Source of the DNA: a virus
Reading direction: 5' to 3' (one strand)
DNA length: 34,721 nucleotides
IMG/VR virus record: IMGVR_UViG_3300033146_004228
Span: 1 to 34,721 of that record
Of the stretch, positions 13,018-21,844 are shown in pieces. The translations under genes and the position numbers were made by a program. Position 1 is the stretch's first letter. Every line of letters begins with the position of its first letter. Below the pieces are notes generated by a model, which was not told the DNA's origin, did not search any database, and saw only the letters and a list, made by a program, of their open reading frames with translations.

Positions 13018-13995
13018 TTAATACTCCTGCCACTCTGGGACACGGACGGTGATAATCACCTTGTAAGTGCCTGAGCCGCCCGCCGAGCTCGCGTCACTCA
13101 GGCGCATATACATCCTCCCGTTGACCTCATCGCCGAACTCATAGCCCATCATCGCCGCAGGACGCGCAGAGACGAGAGGGTCTGTGTTTAGCTCAAAAGC
13201 CGTCGCGATCGGGCTGTAATTGGAGGGCCTGGTTTCAGGGTGTCGCTCTGTTCGCGCGCTGTCGATGTACCAATCAAGGGTTAGCTGCTTTTCATCTGTC
13301 CCAGCGGTCAGCACAAACTGAACAGAGGTCAATAAGAAGACGGGCTCATCCACTGTGAAGATGAAGTCTTTGGAGCTCACCCCATCATGGTTAATCGCGC
13401 CCGTGGTGTGTGAGTAGGTTTTGATCTTCCAAACGAGTTTTGGTGTGAATGTCTCGCGCGGCGGAACAGGGGAGACTATGGCCTTGCTTAGTGCAGGGTT
13501 AGCCGGATGAGAGGCGACATCAACCCATGCGTAATCAATAAAGAGCGACCACTCCCCCGCGGTCATGGTGTCGAGATTCGTTCCCGAGAGCGAGAGTGTG
13601 ACGGTGGGGTCAACCCCAGCACCAAAGAGACCGACACCATCACCAAGGATTTTCTGTTGACCTTCGGCGAGGTAGGCCCCCCGCTTCGAAGCAGACTTCC
13701 CGACAAGCCCAGAAGACAGAATAGAAAGATCTCGCAGGAAGCCATCGCGTGACAGCTCATCACCTACATCGAGAACCGCCCCCACACCGGCCCCCGTCGT
13801 GACCTCAACCCAAGCGTCTCGAATCAATATCTGCCTGTCGCTGGGAAGCTCTAAGATTTTGATCGTGGCCTCGGTCGCCGCAACCGCGAAATCTGCGTAG
13901 GTTAGGTCAAACCGCGAGACCCCAGACGACCGGGGGAACGGCGAGGGGTTAATCCCATCAACAGAGAGCGCAACAGCCGGATTATTCATCACCAT
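13018..13995 (-). CDS. Hypothetical virion protein, beta-rich
   Basis: ATG 13995 is preceded by GGGAG at eight bases; 325 residues. The sequence alternates polar and hydrophobic residues throughout (ATIKILELPSDRQILIRDAWVEVTTGAG, EWSLFIDYAWVDV, VFLLTSVQFVLTAGTDEKQLTLDWYID), typical of beta-sandwich fibre or baseplate modules. No catalytic motif is seen. It lies two bases from the previous stop in the run of five distal tail genes, so a structural role is the best guess. Confidence 0.5.
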   Translation of the reverse strand: MVMNNPAVALSVDGINPSPFPRSSGVSRFDLTYADFAVAATEATIKILELPSDRQILIRDAWVEVTTGAGVGAVLDVGDELSRDGFLRDLSILSSGLVGKSASKRGAYLAEGQQKILGDGVGLFGAGVDPTVTLSLSGTNLDTMTAGEWSLFIDYAWVDVASHPANPALSKAIVSPVPPRETFTPKLVWKIKTYSHTTGAINHDGVSSKDFIFTVDEPVFLLTSVQFVLTAGTDEKQLTLDWYIDSARTERHPETRPSNYSPIATAFELNTDPLVSARPAAMMGYEFGDEVNGRMYMRLSDASSAGGSGTYKVIITVRVPEWQEY

Positions 13996-13997
13996 GA

Positions 13998-15152
13998 TTA
14001 AAGCTCCCGAACTGTGAAGATCTGCGCGGTGAGACCGCCGCCGTATTCATCGCCCTGATCTGAGCGTGGAGCTGACAGACAGAGGAGCGCGAGAAACTCA
14101 CCCGCTACGACGCTTGGAGGCGTACCTGGGGTTGTGGATAGGACAAGGGGCGCGTGGTCAGCACCCGCGGATCCGGAGAGCGTTGAGAGCCCCGCAAGCG
14201 TGCTCCATGTGAGCGCCTCAACGGCTGCGGCGCTGGCCGCCTTGACGAGCGCAAAGCTGTAATTCGTCGAGGGGCTCTGCGAGCCCCCATCGGCCAATGC
14301 GAGGGAGACCCCCGCGATCTTCATATCCTTCTCGGCTTTCCAGATCGCGAGAGGTCCGCCCGACGCGATGAGATCGGGCGCTGGATAGTTGCGAGGGAGA
14401 ACCCCGAGTGTCTGGCCCAAGGACGCCACACGGGAGGCTTGAACGCTCGCTTGCAGCGTGACCCGCTCATGGTTCAAAACCTTGGGCGAACTGGCTGTCA
14501 CGGGCGCACCATCAAGGAGCACTACGCCAGGGCTCGACGTGGACGCTACAACGACATCTGACCCGCTGTGGACGTGTAGCGCCGTTCCTGGGGGGGATTC
14601 AGCGAACCCCCCACCTATGAGAATTTCGAGGTCTGCGCCCGCGCTCGGAGATGAAACGTCGGTGTGATCGTCGAGCGCGTGAGCTGGTACACCTGCCGCT
14701 GCGTTGCCCTCGATAGCCTCGGGCCACGCGTGAACATTCTCGGTCCAGTTGCGCTCACCGCTCGCGAACTTCTGAAGCCCCTCCACCGTGGAGAGCACGC
14801 GCGCCACTACAAAGGCGGAGTCGGGGGCCTTGAGAGGATCTTGCTCAGAGGTCGCGCCGCTGCTTGTGTTCGTCGCGATGAGGAAGATCAGCGCGTTGCG
14901 CCATGTCGCCACGTCAACGGTGGGGTTCTGAGCGATACTGCTTGAGAGCGTCGCCGGTGTTCCCGCGTCGGTGTCTAGGATGGTCCAAGACCAATCCCAG
15001 GATAGGTTTGAGGGGTCTGCGCTGTCGAATGCGCCGCCGTATAGGTTTTTAGTCTGCGGAAGCGTTACCGCAGACAGATCTATCTCAACGTCAACATTCG
15101 GGTTTGCGATAGGTGAAGAATCGGCGGACGCGTAGGCGGTAACGGTTGCCAT
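13998..15152 (-). CDS. Hypothetical tail fibre/baseplate protein
   Basis: Shares one base with the preceding stop (TAATG); 384 residues. The N-terminal 120 residues resemble an Ig/PKD-type sandwich (VEIDLSAVTLPQ...LSWDWSWTILDTDAG). A central part is Ser/Gly/Ala-rich (HTDVSSPSAGADLEILIGGGF...HVHSGSDVVVASTSSPGVVLLDG), the phrasing often seen in phage tail-fibre shafts. The C-terminal part is again beta-rich with a hydrophobic end (EFLALLCLSAP). Position and composition suggest a receptor-binding or fibre protein; no family is recognised with certainty. Confidence 0.55.
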   Translation of the reverse strand: MATVTAYASADSSPIANPNVDVEIDLSAVTLPQTKNLYGGAFDSADPSNLSWDWSWTILDTDAGTPATLSSSIAQNPTVDVATWRNALIFLIATNTSSGATSEQDPLKAPDSAFVVARVLSTVEGLQKFASGERNWTENVHAWPEAIEGNAAAGVPAHALDDHTDVSSPSAGADLEILIGGGFAESPPGTALHVHSGSDVVVASTSSPGVVLLDGAPVTASSPKVLNHERVTLQASVQASRVASLGQTLGVLPRNYPAPDLIASGGPLAIWKAEKDMKIAGVSLALADGGSQSPSTNYSFALVKAASAAAVEALTWSTLAGLSTLSGSAGADHAPLVLSTTPGTPPSVVAGEFLALLCLSAPRSDQGDEYGGGLTAQIFTVREL

Positions 15153-16684
15153 TAGGCTATGACCTCCCCAGGCGCATATTTAGAACAATGAAGAGAGACA
15201 CTGAACGCGTAAACATTGTTTGGGATCGTGGTGGGGTCGATTATCACGTCTAACCCCGTCGATTTGCTGACACCTGACAAATAGAAGCCTAGCGCGTGCT
15301 CTGACAGCAGCACGCCGTACAGCACGTTATTCGCGTTGCTTAACTTGGAGACCTTAGACTCTGAAGCAACCCATGAATTAGGGTTTCCAAAGGCAAAAGG
15401 CAAGAGCCGCGACTTGAGTTTTATAGACGAGTAGGACGCGCTTTCGGGAGCATTCAACGTCGTAATATCAACACTTGAGATATAATAGTCCCCGATATTG
15501 TCACCTGAGACTAAGCCGGGGTTTGTAAAGACAAGGTAGAAGTCCTGCAGGTTGTCTTGAATCCGGTCAATCCCAACATTATTGAGCAGATACCAGCCCT
15601 CCGCGACGCCTGAATACAACCCGGCAGGAACCCACTCAACGACACCTGAAAAGAGAACCCTATCAGCCCTCATATTGTTCTTGGCGAGGTTTGTTGTATC
15701 TCCAAGCGTTGAAACTGTGCTTGCGTGGGCGGCCTCAAGATCCTCAATGCGGATCCGTGCGCCTCCAAGGCTCAGATGGGGAATCCCCGTCCACGGGAGA
15801 GACGGCACGCCAACATCACCCGAGCCCCCAGCGAGAACGCGCTGGAGGCCGCGACGGATGAAGTGAAGCATGGTCAAAAGGGAGCCGCCGCGGTCTTCGC
15901 CGGGTGCGTATCCGCTCGAGAGGCCCGCGTCTGAATCTGCGCTTGCTCCGTCTGAGGCTATGCGGTCGGTGAGCCATGCCATTGAAAGAAGATTCGCGTC
16001 TACGTCGTAAACGCTGCCACCTTCACCTGTCCATGCGTGGAGATCTTCTGAGTCCCATGCCGAAACGGTGTCAAAGTTGGGCGTGTAGAGCCCACCCGAG
16101 AAGGTCCAAGATGATGCACGCGCGATGGGGGCCCAAGCTGCCCCTGAGCCTGCGGCGGGCTCGGTTTCTGAGACTGTGAACTCAAGGCGCTGGTTGACCC
16201 GTGTTTGTAGCGGGGTCGGCACCTCTGTTTGCGTCGAAACATCCCAGACCCGGCGCGTGTCAGTGTCCGCGTCAACCTCAACGGGGCGGGCCCAAATCAG
16301 CGTCTTCAGCGTGGCACCCGAGGCGATGTAATCCGCGCGCGCCGCAGTGAGGTCCACTGGGAAGTTGATATGACCAGAAGCGGCGGGGTCAAAGGAGAAC
16401 ACCATCGACTTCCAGGCATGAGCCACGTTTAGAGCTGGCGAAGACGATTGAGCCCTGGTCAGGTCGCGCTCCCTGGTCAGGAGGGAGAAAGGGCCAGGTG
16501 AGCCCATGATCGTTGTACCGTCGTCTGAAATCGCCCAAACAACCGCGCTGAGGGCGCCTGCGCCGCCCGCGACAAGATCCCCGAAAGCCTCTCTCGAATA
16601 CTGATAGACCAGCTCTTGAAGCGCGCGCGCGTCGGGGGCGTCGAGGCGCTCTTGATCTGTGAGTTTAACCCGTGTTTCCGGCAT
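15152..16684 (-). CDS. Large distal tail protein, candidate fibre/wedge subunit
   Basis: Its ATG follows the baseplate J stop directly; 510 residues. The first 45 residues (KLTDQERLDAPDARALQELVYQYSREAFGDLVAGG) form helices that could bind the baseplate, as N-terminal attachment domains of fibres do. The remainder is beta-rich, with a helical linker near 290-340 (LLTMLHFIRRGLQRVLAGG, RIEDLEAAHASTVSTLGDTTNLAKNNM) and a C-terminal sandwich. Being the next gene after J it is in the place of P2 gpI/gpH-type genes, but I see no clear homology. Confidence 0.55.
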   Translation of the reverse strand: MPETRVKLTDQERLDAPDARALQELVYQYSREAFGDLVAGGAGALSAVVWAISDDGTTIMGSPGPFSLLTRERDLTRAQSSSPALNVAHAWKSMVFSFDPAASGHINFPVDLTAARADYIASGATLKTLIWARPVEVDADTDTRRVWDVSTQTEVPTPLQTRVNQRLEFTVSETEPAAGSGAAWAPIARASSWTFSGGLYTPNFDTVSAWDSEDLHAWTGEGGSVYDVDANLLSMAWLTDRIASDGASADSDAGLSSGYAPGEDRGGSLLTMLHFIRRGLQRVLAGGSGDVGVPSLPWTGIPHLSLGGARIRIEDLEAAHASTVSTLGDTTNLAKNNMRADRVLFSGVVEWVPAGLYSGVAEGWYLLNNVGIDRIQDNLQDFYLVFTNPGLVSGDNIGDYYISSVDITTLNAPESASYSSIKLKSRLLPFAFGNPNSWVASESKVSKLSNANNVLYGVLLSEHALGFYLSGVSKSTGLDVIIDPTTIPNNVYAFSVSLHCSKYAPGEVIA

Positions 16685-18091
16685 TTAGAGCACCTCGGGG
16701 AGCGTGATGATTGAAATACGCGTGTTGGTGGTTCTGATCACATGGCGAGGAGAGGGGGGGATGTAGTCGGGCAGAGGCTCAAGGCCCCCTACTCCACCCA
16801 CATAAAGCCGAAGTGTGAGCACGTCGGCATTGTCCATCAGCCGATCAATCAAGCGCGCCCTGTAGAGCGCATCACCGGGGCCGAGCGTCGCGAGGTACTC
16901 AACCGCGGAGTTTGTGGTCTGCGCTGCCACGTCCTCAAAATCAGCGCCCGCGATGGGCACCACGTTGATCGCGATCTCCACATAATAAACCGATGGCTGT
17001 ACCACGCGGACGCGTACTCCCGCAGATCGCAAACCTGGATTGTTGAGGGGGTCTGAGGGGTCGCCCTCGATCTTGGCTTGAAGCTCTGCGGGGAGGCCAA
17101 CCCAGACCTGATACTTGCGGACGGCCCAGGTGTCTCCAGCCTCTAAAACGCCGTCGTTTACATAGATAAGCCCACGCTCAGGGATCGCCCTGAACTGGTC
17201 AGAGTTAAGCGCGGTAGTGACGCCTCCGCGCGTGTATTCGACCGTCGCGGGCACATCGACTGCGGGGGCCTCGTGATAGATCAGCGGGGGGCCTCCGTCT
17301 GGCACGGTGCCGGAGATATCCGCCCCAGCGCGGCGATAGCCTATGAGGCCGCCGCCGTCATCTAAGAGCAACTCTGAATAGCCAGGGGCGTTGGGATCTT
17401 CGAAGATTCGCGCAAACTTGGCGCGCGTGTTATCGCTCGAGATGAAGCTCAGAGCCTCATACTCAAGCGCGTGCGGCGTGGTTTTAGTGAGGGCTGCGAG
17501 GTAGTTCAGGGCGCGGGCCTTTAGCTGCTCATCGCTCTCACCGTCGAGCCCGTTTGATATCGGGATCGTGCTCACAGCCGAGGAGAGGTCAGATGGCGCT
17601 GAGACGATGCGATCAATAGAGCCTGCTGCGCAGTTGCCCACGATGCCCGCCGCGACGCACTCAACGGCGACGTTTTGAATCAGGAGATCAGCCGCGCCAA
17701 ACGTCTGATCTGCGAGTTGGCGGTAGACGAGCGCGCCATCATCAGACCGACCATAGGTCGAGCCTGCAGGAATGGTCAGCGGCGCGCCCGAGGTGTCTCT
17801 GCGCAAGTTTAGGGCCCCACCGCTTCCAGCCGTGGCTTCTAAGCGGGAGAGCCCGGCGGGGGGCAGATCGGCGACTCGATCATCTAAATCGGAGCCTGTG
17901 ACGCTGATAAACGAGAACGAATCGCGGATTACGCGGAGGCGCTGTTCCTCGTTTGCATACTCCTCAGCCGCAGCACCTAAGATCGTCGCAAGGACGGAGC
18001 CCTCTTGCACGTCGTCAAGAGTTGACCGCGCAACCACCCGCGCGATTAGTTCGCGGAGGATTTCGGGTGATGTTCTGTTCTCAAAAGGCAT
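16685..18091 (-). CDS. Baseplate J-like wedge protein
   Basis: The N-terminus NRTSPEILRELIARVVARSTLDDVQEGSVLATILGAAAEEYA matches the opening of baseplate J/gp47-type proteins, which form the wedge ring of contractile tails. The usual follow-up is also present: a short 'DLDDRVADLPPAG' turn, a Gly/Ala beta stretch with TIPAGSTYGR, and SNGLDGESDEQLKARALNYLAAL. The 468-residue length is in the family range. It is preceded by a 54-nt gap that carries a TGCTAAACT motif and lies directly downstream of the LysM/gp25 fusion, the usual gp25-J order. Confidence 0.85.
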   Translation of the reverse strand: MPFENRTSPEILRELIARVVARSTLDDVQEGSVLATILGAAAEEYANEEQRLRVIRDSFSFISVTGSDLDDRVADLPPAGLSRLEATAGSGGALNLRRDTSGAPLTIPAGSTYGRSDDGALVYRQLADQTFGAADLLIQNVAVECVAAGIVGNCAAGSIDRIVSAPSDLSSAVSTIPISNGLDGESDEQLKARALNYLAALTKTTPHALEYEALSFISSDNTRAKFARIFEDPNAPGYSELLLDDGGGLIGYRRAGADISGTVPDGGPPLIYHEAPAVDVPATVEYTRGGVTTALNSDQFRAIPERGLIYVNDGVLEAGDTWAVRKYQVWVGLPAELQAKIEGDPSDPLNNPGLRSAGVRVRVVQPSVYYVEIAINVVPIAGADFEDVAAQTTNSAVEYLATLGPGDALYRARLIDRLMDNADVLTLRLYVGGVGGLEPLPDYIPPSPRHVIRTTNTRISIITLPEVL

Positions 18092-18116
18092 AAGAGGCCC
18101 CGCTGTTTTGGCCCGC

Positions 18117-18125
18117 AGTTTAGCA
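18117..18125 (-). promoter_or_regulatory. Extended -10-like motif upstream of baseplate J
   Basis: The minus strand reads TGCTAAACT, 34 nt before the ATG, in one of the few real gaps of the late operon. The same kind of box (TGCTATTCT, TGCTAAAAT) occurs in gaps at 26772 and 30478. No -35 is visible. Confidence 0.3.
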
Positions 18126-18145
18126 CGGGGTCTGTGCGGTTGCCG

Positions 18146-19726
18146 CTAGAGGGGGAGCGCGAGGGTGTAAGGAGGGCCTTCTGAGGGGATGATATCCACC
18201 TCTGCAGCAAAGCGGTCGCCGAGGTCTAGGATCTCCACGCGCGACAGGGAGAGGACGCGCTGATCCCGCTGGAGTTGCTCTGAGATATGCGAGGCGACGA
18301 GGCCGCGCATTGAGCCTGACAGGGGCTCTCCTATGAAGTCGGGCAAGCCGTAGCGCGGGAAGCTGGGGATCTCTTTGAGCACCGTGAAAACGCGGTTCCT
18401 GAGAGCCTGCTCAAAGTTTGGAGCCCCGCGAATGCTCAAGAGGTCGCCTGAAGTCCAATCAAGCTCACCTTCCGCAGAGAGGAAGAGGTCGCGCCCAAGC
18501 GGCTCGGCCTGCTCTGTCATCACCTGGGGGATTGTCTGAGCAGGCACCTTCACCTTGAGCCCCGCCCGCGCGATCTGACCTTGGCCCGTCCGATATGGCG
18601 AGGTCCACCCGTTGATCGTTGCAATCTCTGCCCAGCGATCGCGGTCTCCAAGCACTCGATCAGCGACATCGCGAAGATCCTCACCTGGCCTCAGCGTGAG
18701 AACGCTTACAGAGGGGAGCAACGGGAGCCCTGGCCTAACCTCTCCGCCTCGTGATGTAGCACCTTCAAGGTCAACTCCCCCGCCGCCGCTAAAACCGAGG
18801 GAGGTTGCGGCGTCGCGCGCTGCGTTCTCGACTGCGAATCCTATTGAGCGCGTCATGCGATCCCATTCAGCTCTCAGCGCACCCCCTTGGGTCGGATCGA
18901 GCAGAGAGATCGCGCCGCGGATCTCCTCCCAGTCGTCGCGCAGAATCCCTGCCGTGTTGGCGAAGTCGGCCATAAGATCGCGCGGAAAAGCCGTAAGAGA
19001 GCGTGCGGCGGAGGCGATGGACCCAAGGGCCTGCGCGGAGCGTTGAACGGCAAGAATCGGAGCCCTAAGGGCCTCCATGTCGCCTCTGAGGTTGGTTGTC
19101 GCGTTGGATGCAACGGCCAAGTAAGCGTTGGCCTCATCGATCTTCGCCGCGGCGGCTTCGAAGAGATCCGAGATGGGGCTCAAGATATTGAGGGGCTTAA
19201 CTGAATCCGCGCGCCCATAGCCGCGGAGGACTAGAGACCAATCAACCATCGTCCTAGAGCGAGCCGCCTCACGCGCCCACATGAAGGAGCCGAGGACCAC
19301 CTTGTAATGCGCATCCTCGCCGATGGCCCTGAAGATAAGCTCTGAAGGCGCCACGCCTTCAAGCTCCTTCGTGGTCTTCTGAAAGTAATCCAGAAATCGA
19401 TCAAACTCTCGAAGGATTGACGGTCCATCTTTAAAGATCACCTGTCCGGTTCGGTTGTAGCCCGCGCGCGGTGCCTGCCCAGAGACCCCCTTTAACTGAA
19501 TCGAGGCCGACTTGTTCTCCGAGGACTCAATGATCGGATCTTCGCCAAGGGTGAACTGAAGATCCACGGCGCCCGCGCGCTCGATTGAGACGCTCTGCGG
19601 GGTGTGCGGCGTCGAGATCGACGCGACGATAGTTCCGTTGATTCTCCACTCAAGCACATAAGGGATCGGAACCCTGAAGAGGGCCGCGAGCTTTCCGGTT
19701 GTCGGGATCGTTACGCCTGGAATCAT
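18146..19726 (-). CDS. LysM tail protein fused to a gp25/gpW-like baseplate wedge domain
   Basis: In 526 residues I see three parts. An N-terminal beta/alpha region (1-180) resembles tail-initiation or hub-associated proteins, and a long helical stretch (185-310) follows. A LysM-type domain lies near 341-396 (SVLTLRPGEDLRDVADRVLGDRDRWAEIATINGW...LKVKVP). A C-terminal gp25-like domain occupies about 410-526 (ELDWTSGDLLSIRGAPNFEQALRNRVFTVLKEIPSFPRYGLPDFIG), where family members have 'N-x-x-Q-A-L-x-x-R' and 'P-x-Y-G'. In most phages LysM protein and gp25 are separate genes; here they are one chain. It would join the hub and wedge of the baseplate. Confidence 0.7.
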   Translation of the reverse strand: MIPGVTIPTTGKLAALFRVPIPYVLEWRINGTIVASISTPHTPQSVSIERAGAVDLQFTLGEDPIIESSENKSASIQLKGVSGQAPRAGYNRTGQVIFKDGPSILREFDRFLDYFQKTTKELEGVAPSELIFRAIGEDAHYKVVLGSFMWAREAARSRTMVDWSLVLRGYGRADSVKPLNILSPISDLFEAAAAKIDEANAYLAVASNATTNLRGDMEALRAPILAVQRSAQALGSIASAARSLTAFPRDLMADFANTAGILRDDWEEIRGAISLLDPTQGGALRAEWDRMTRSIGFAVENAARDAATSLGFSGGGGVDLEGATSRGGEVRPGLPLLPSVSVLTLRPGEDLRDVADRVLGDRDRWAEIATINGWTSPYRTGQGQIARAGLKVKVPAQTIPQVMTEQAEPLGRDLFLSAEGELDWTSGDLLSIRGAPNFEQALRNRVFTVLKEIPSFPRYGLPDFIGEPLSGSMRGLVASHISEQLQRDQRVLSLSRVEILDLGDRFAAEVDIIPSEGPPYTLALPL

Positions 19727-19728
19727 CT

Positions 19729-20463
19729 TTAAACCCCCTTCGATAGAGAGCTGATCTTAACCGCCGCAGACTCAAGGATCTTCGTGGGGGGCGCGAGGGG
19801 GTTCAAGAGGAGTGCTGTTGCGGAGGTTAGGGGGTCAGGCACGAGGGGGGGCGATTGAGTAAGGCCCCACGTCTCAACAGCCGCGAGCGCCGCTGTGAGG
19901 CTGTTAACCCGCGCCGAAAGAGTCTCCAGGTAAGCCAGGGTCGGCCCGGACAAAAGGAGCCCTTCTGCGGCTTCTCCAGCGATTGAGATCCTGAGAGATC
20001 CGCCCGCCGCGAGCTGCGCGCGGATATCAAGCCCCTCGCCTGCGTCAAGGACGGGCCCCGCGAAGGGTGAGAGGGTGAAGGCCGCCCCTCCGTTCTTAAA
20101 CCCGTAGTCGTTGACCCCGAGGGCCTCATAGTCAGAATCAGGCGTGAACGCGACGAGGGGAATTACTTGCGCCGCGTCGAAGGGGCTGTGCAGCGCGCCG
20201 AAGATCCAAGGCCGCGCCGCGTTGCCGTCGGGCACAAAGAGGGCGACCTCCGCGCCCTGTCCAAGCGAAGGCTGGGGCACCACAGGATCAAGCTCAGGCG
20301 AGGGGGGGATGTAGGCAAAATGCCCGATGCCGCCCCCTAGCCCCATGATCCGCGTGGAGGTCCAAACGTAGCCGTGAACGTCCACAACATCAGCGACAGG
20401 GACTCCGCCCTCTACATAGACGCGCTGAACGCGCCCCCACCTGAAGGAGCCTCGTCTGCTCAT
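19729..20463 (-). CDS. Baseplate spike protein (gpV/gp5-like, OB-fold)
   Basis: Four-base overlap with the hub gene. The first 100 residues follow the OB-fold pattern of gpV/VgrG-type spikes: GRVQRVYVEGGVPVADVVDVHG, then QPSLGQGAEVALFVPDGNAARPWIFGALHSP, where 'P-x-x-G-x-x-V' and 'G-x-x-x-R-P-x-I-x-G' strands are typical. The C-terminal half has a hydrophobic helix region (LAYLETLSARVNSLTAALAAVE) and no evident repeat needle or iron-binding HxH tip. It probably forms the trimeric membrane-piercing tip. 244 residues is a normal size. Confidence 0.75.
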   Translation of the reverse strand: MSRRGSFRWGRVQRVYVEGGVPVADVVDVHGYVWTSTRIMGLGGGIGHFAYIPPSPELDPVVPQPSLGQGAEVALFVPDGNAARPWIFGALHSPFDAAQVIPLVAFTPDSDYEALGVNDYGFKNGGAAFTLSPFAGPVLDAGEGLDIRAQLAAGGSLRISIAGEAAEGLLLSGPTLAYLETLSARVNSLTAALAAVETWGLTQSPPLVPDPLTSATALLLNPLAPPTKILESAAVKISSLSKGV

Positions 20464-21836
20464 GGGAAAAGATGCCCCTTCTCATATTGGATCGTTGTGC
20501 GCTTGCTCTTAATCCCGCCGTCCGGTGAGACCGTGACCGAGTGCGATACCGAGGTTGCATAGCAGCGCCAAAACTGGGGAGCCGCGCCTATGTCGGGCAT
20601 GTACCACACGCCCGCGCGGAGGTCGGGGGAGTAACGCATGGTGATTGAGCCCTTCGCGTAACGCTGCCCGTCTCCCTTGATCGCTTTGGCAAGGTCTATC
20701 AGCCCGTCTATCTTCGTCGAGAGCGCCGTCTTCGCGGCCCCCTCAAGGTCGGGCGGGTAGAAGGGCCAGTCTAAATCAAAGAGGCGCAACCCGTGATTGG
20801 CGAGGTCTAGGTAGTCGAAATCAGGGACACCGAAGAGGCCAAAGGCCGCCATCTGAGAACCTGGGCGAACCGCGCTTTGAGCAAAGAAGCCGTTAGCGCG
20901 GGCGGAGTCCGACCACGAAGCGGTGAAGTCGATCACACCGTCAATCGCGAGCGCGCTCAATACGCTCGGAGGGCCGGCGACTCCCGCGGCTGCCGCCCCT
21001 GGAGTAGCCAAGGGCTCAACCAAGAGGGGCTTGATTCTGTAGTTGAGGACAGGGTGAACACCCCCTAGCGCGAGAGAGATCGGGGTTTCTGGGATCGCCG
21101 CGCGCTCAAGGGAGGGGAATAGCTCCACAACGGAGGGATCGGCGGAGAACGCCCCCGAAAGCATCGACCAAACAGACCCGCGGGGGGTGATAGCCGAGCC
21201 GACTGCGTTGATCGCGACGCCGGGCACCTCGATCAGCACGTCTGCGCGCGTTGAGGGGGCGTCGAGAAGAGACCAAGCAACGTGGATCTGATCGCCTATA
21301 AACCCGCCCCCCAAAGAGGGAGGGAGGACGGCGCGCGCGAGTTGCTTCCAGAGCAGCGCGAGGAGCCCCCCAGGCTTCTTAAACTTGAAGACCGAGAGCC
21401 ACGCGTTGAGGTTCTTAGACCAGAGATCGAAGTTATAGATCGCCCCGTCAAAGGGAAGAATCGCCCCCGCCGCCGCGAGCACGATCTGAGAGTTGTTCAC
21501 CAAAGATACGAAAGATTCAGCACGGACTGAAACAGGGATAGAGACAACGGCCTCGGGTGAGCCTCCGCCCCCCGTCGTTCGCCCTGTCGAGACATCAGAG
21601 ACGCGCCCCCACCATAAGGCGCGCTTGGCCTCATCGCGGATCACAATCCACCATCCGGGCTCGCGAGGGAGCACATTAAAGAGCTGGGCGAAGGGAATCC
21701 TGAACGTGAAAGAAGCCCCGCCGCCTTGCTGACTTACATCAAAAGAGAAGCGGAGGGCCTGAACCCAAGGGGTGAGATCACGCGGCGCAGGCGCCTCGTG
21801 ATCGTGGGCCTCGACGGTGATTTTTTGATCGATCAT
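20460..21836 (-). CDS. Baseplate hub protein (gpD/gp27-like)
   Basis: AAGGA lies five bases before the ATG at 21836; 458 residues. The start (ITVEAHDHEAPAPRDLTPWVQALRFSFDVSQQGGGASFTFRIPF...EPGWWIVIRDEAKRALWWGRVSDVS) has the two-barrel hub layout with a conserved 'W-G-R/x-V' strand. The size and the place between tape measure and spike fit the hub of contractile tails. The C-terminus (DGGIKSKRTTIQYEKG) ends with a beta strand. It would connect the tail tube to the spike. No enzymatic domain seen. Confidence 0.7.
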   Translation of the reverse strand: MIDQKITVEAHDHEAPAPRDLTPWVQALRFSFDVSQQGGGASFTFRIPFAQLFNVLPREPGWWIVIRDEAKRALWWGRVSDVSTGRTTGGGGSPEAVVSIPVSVRAESFVSLVNNSQIVLAAAGAILPFDGAIYNFDLWSKNLNAWLSVFKFKKPGGLLALLWKQLARAVLPPSLGGGFIGDQIHVAWSLLDAPSTRADVLIEVPGVAINAVGSAITPRGSVWSMLSGAFSADPSVVELFPSLERAAIPETPISLALGGVHPVLNYRIKPLLVEPLATPGAAAAGVAGPPSVLSALAIDGVIDFTASWSDSARANGFFAQSAVRPGSQMAAFGLFGVPDFDYLDLANHGLRLFDLDWPFYPPDLEGAAKTALSTKIDGLIDLAKAIKGDGQRYAKGSITMRYSPDLRAGVWYMPDIGAAPQFWRCYATSVSHSVTVSPDGGIKSKRTTIQYEKGHLFP

Positions 21837-21844
21837 CTTGATCC

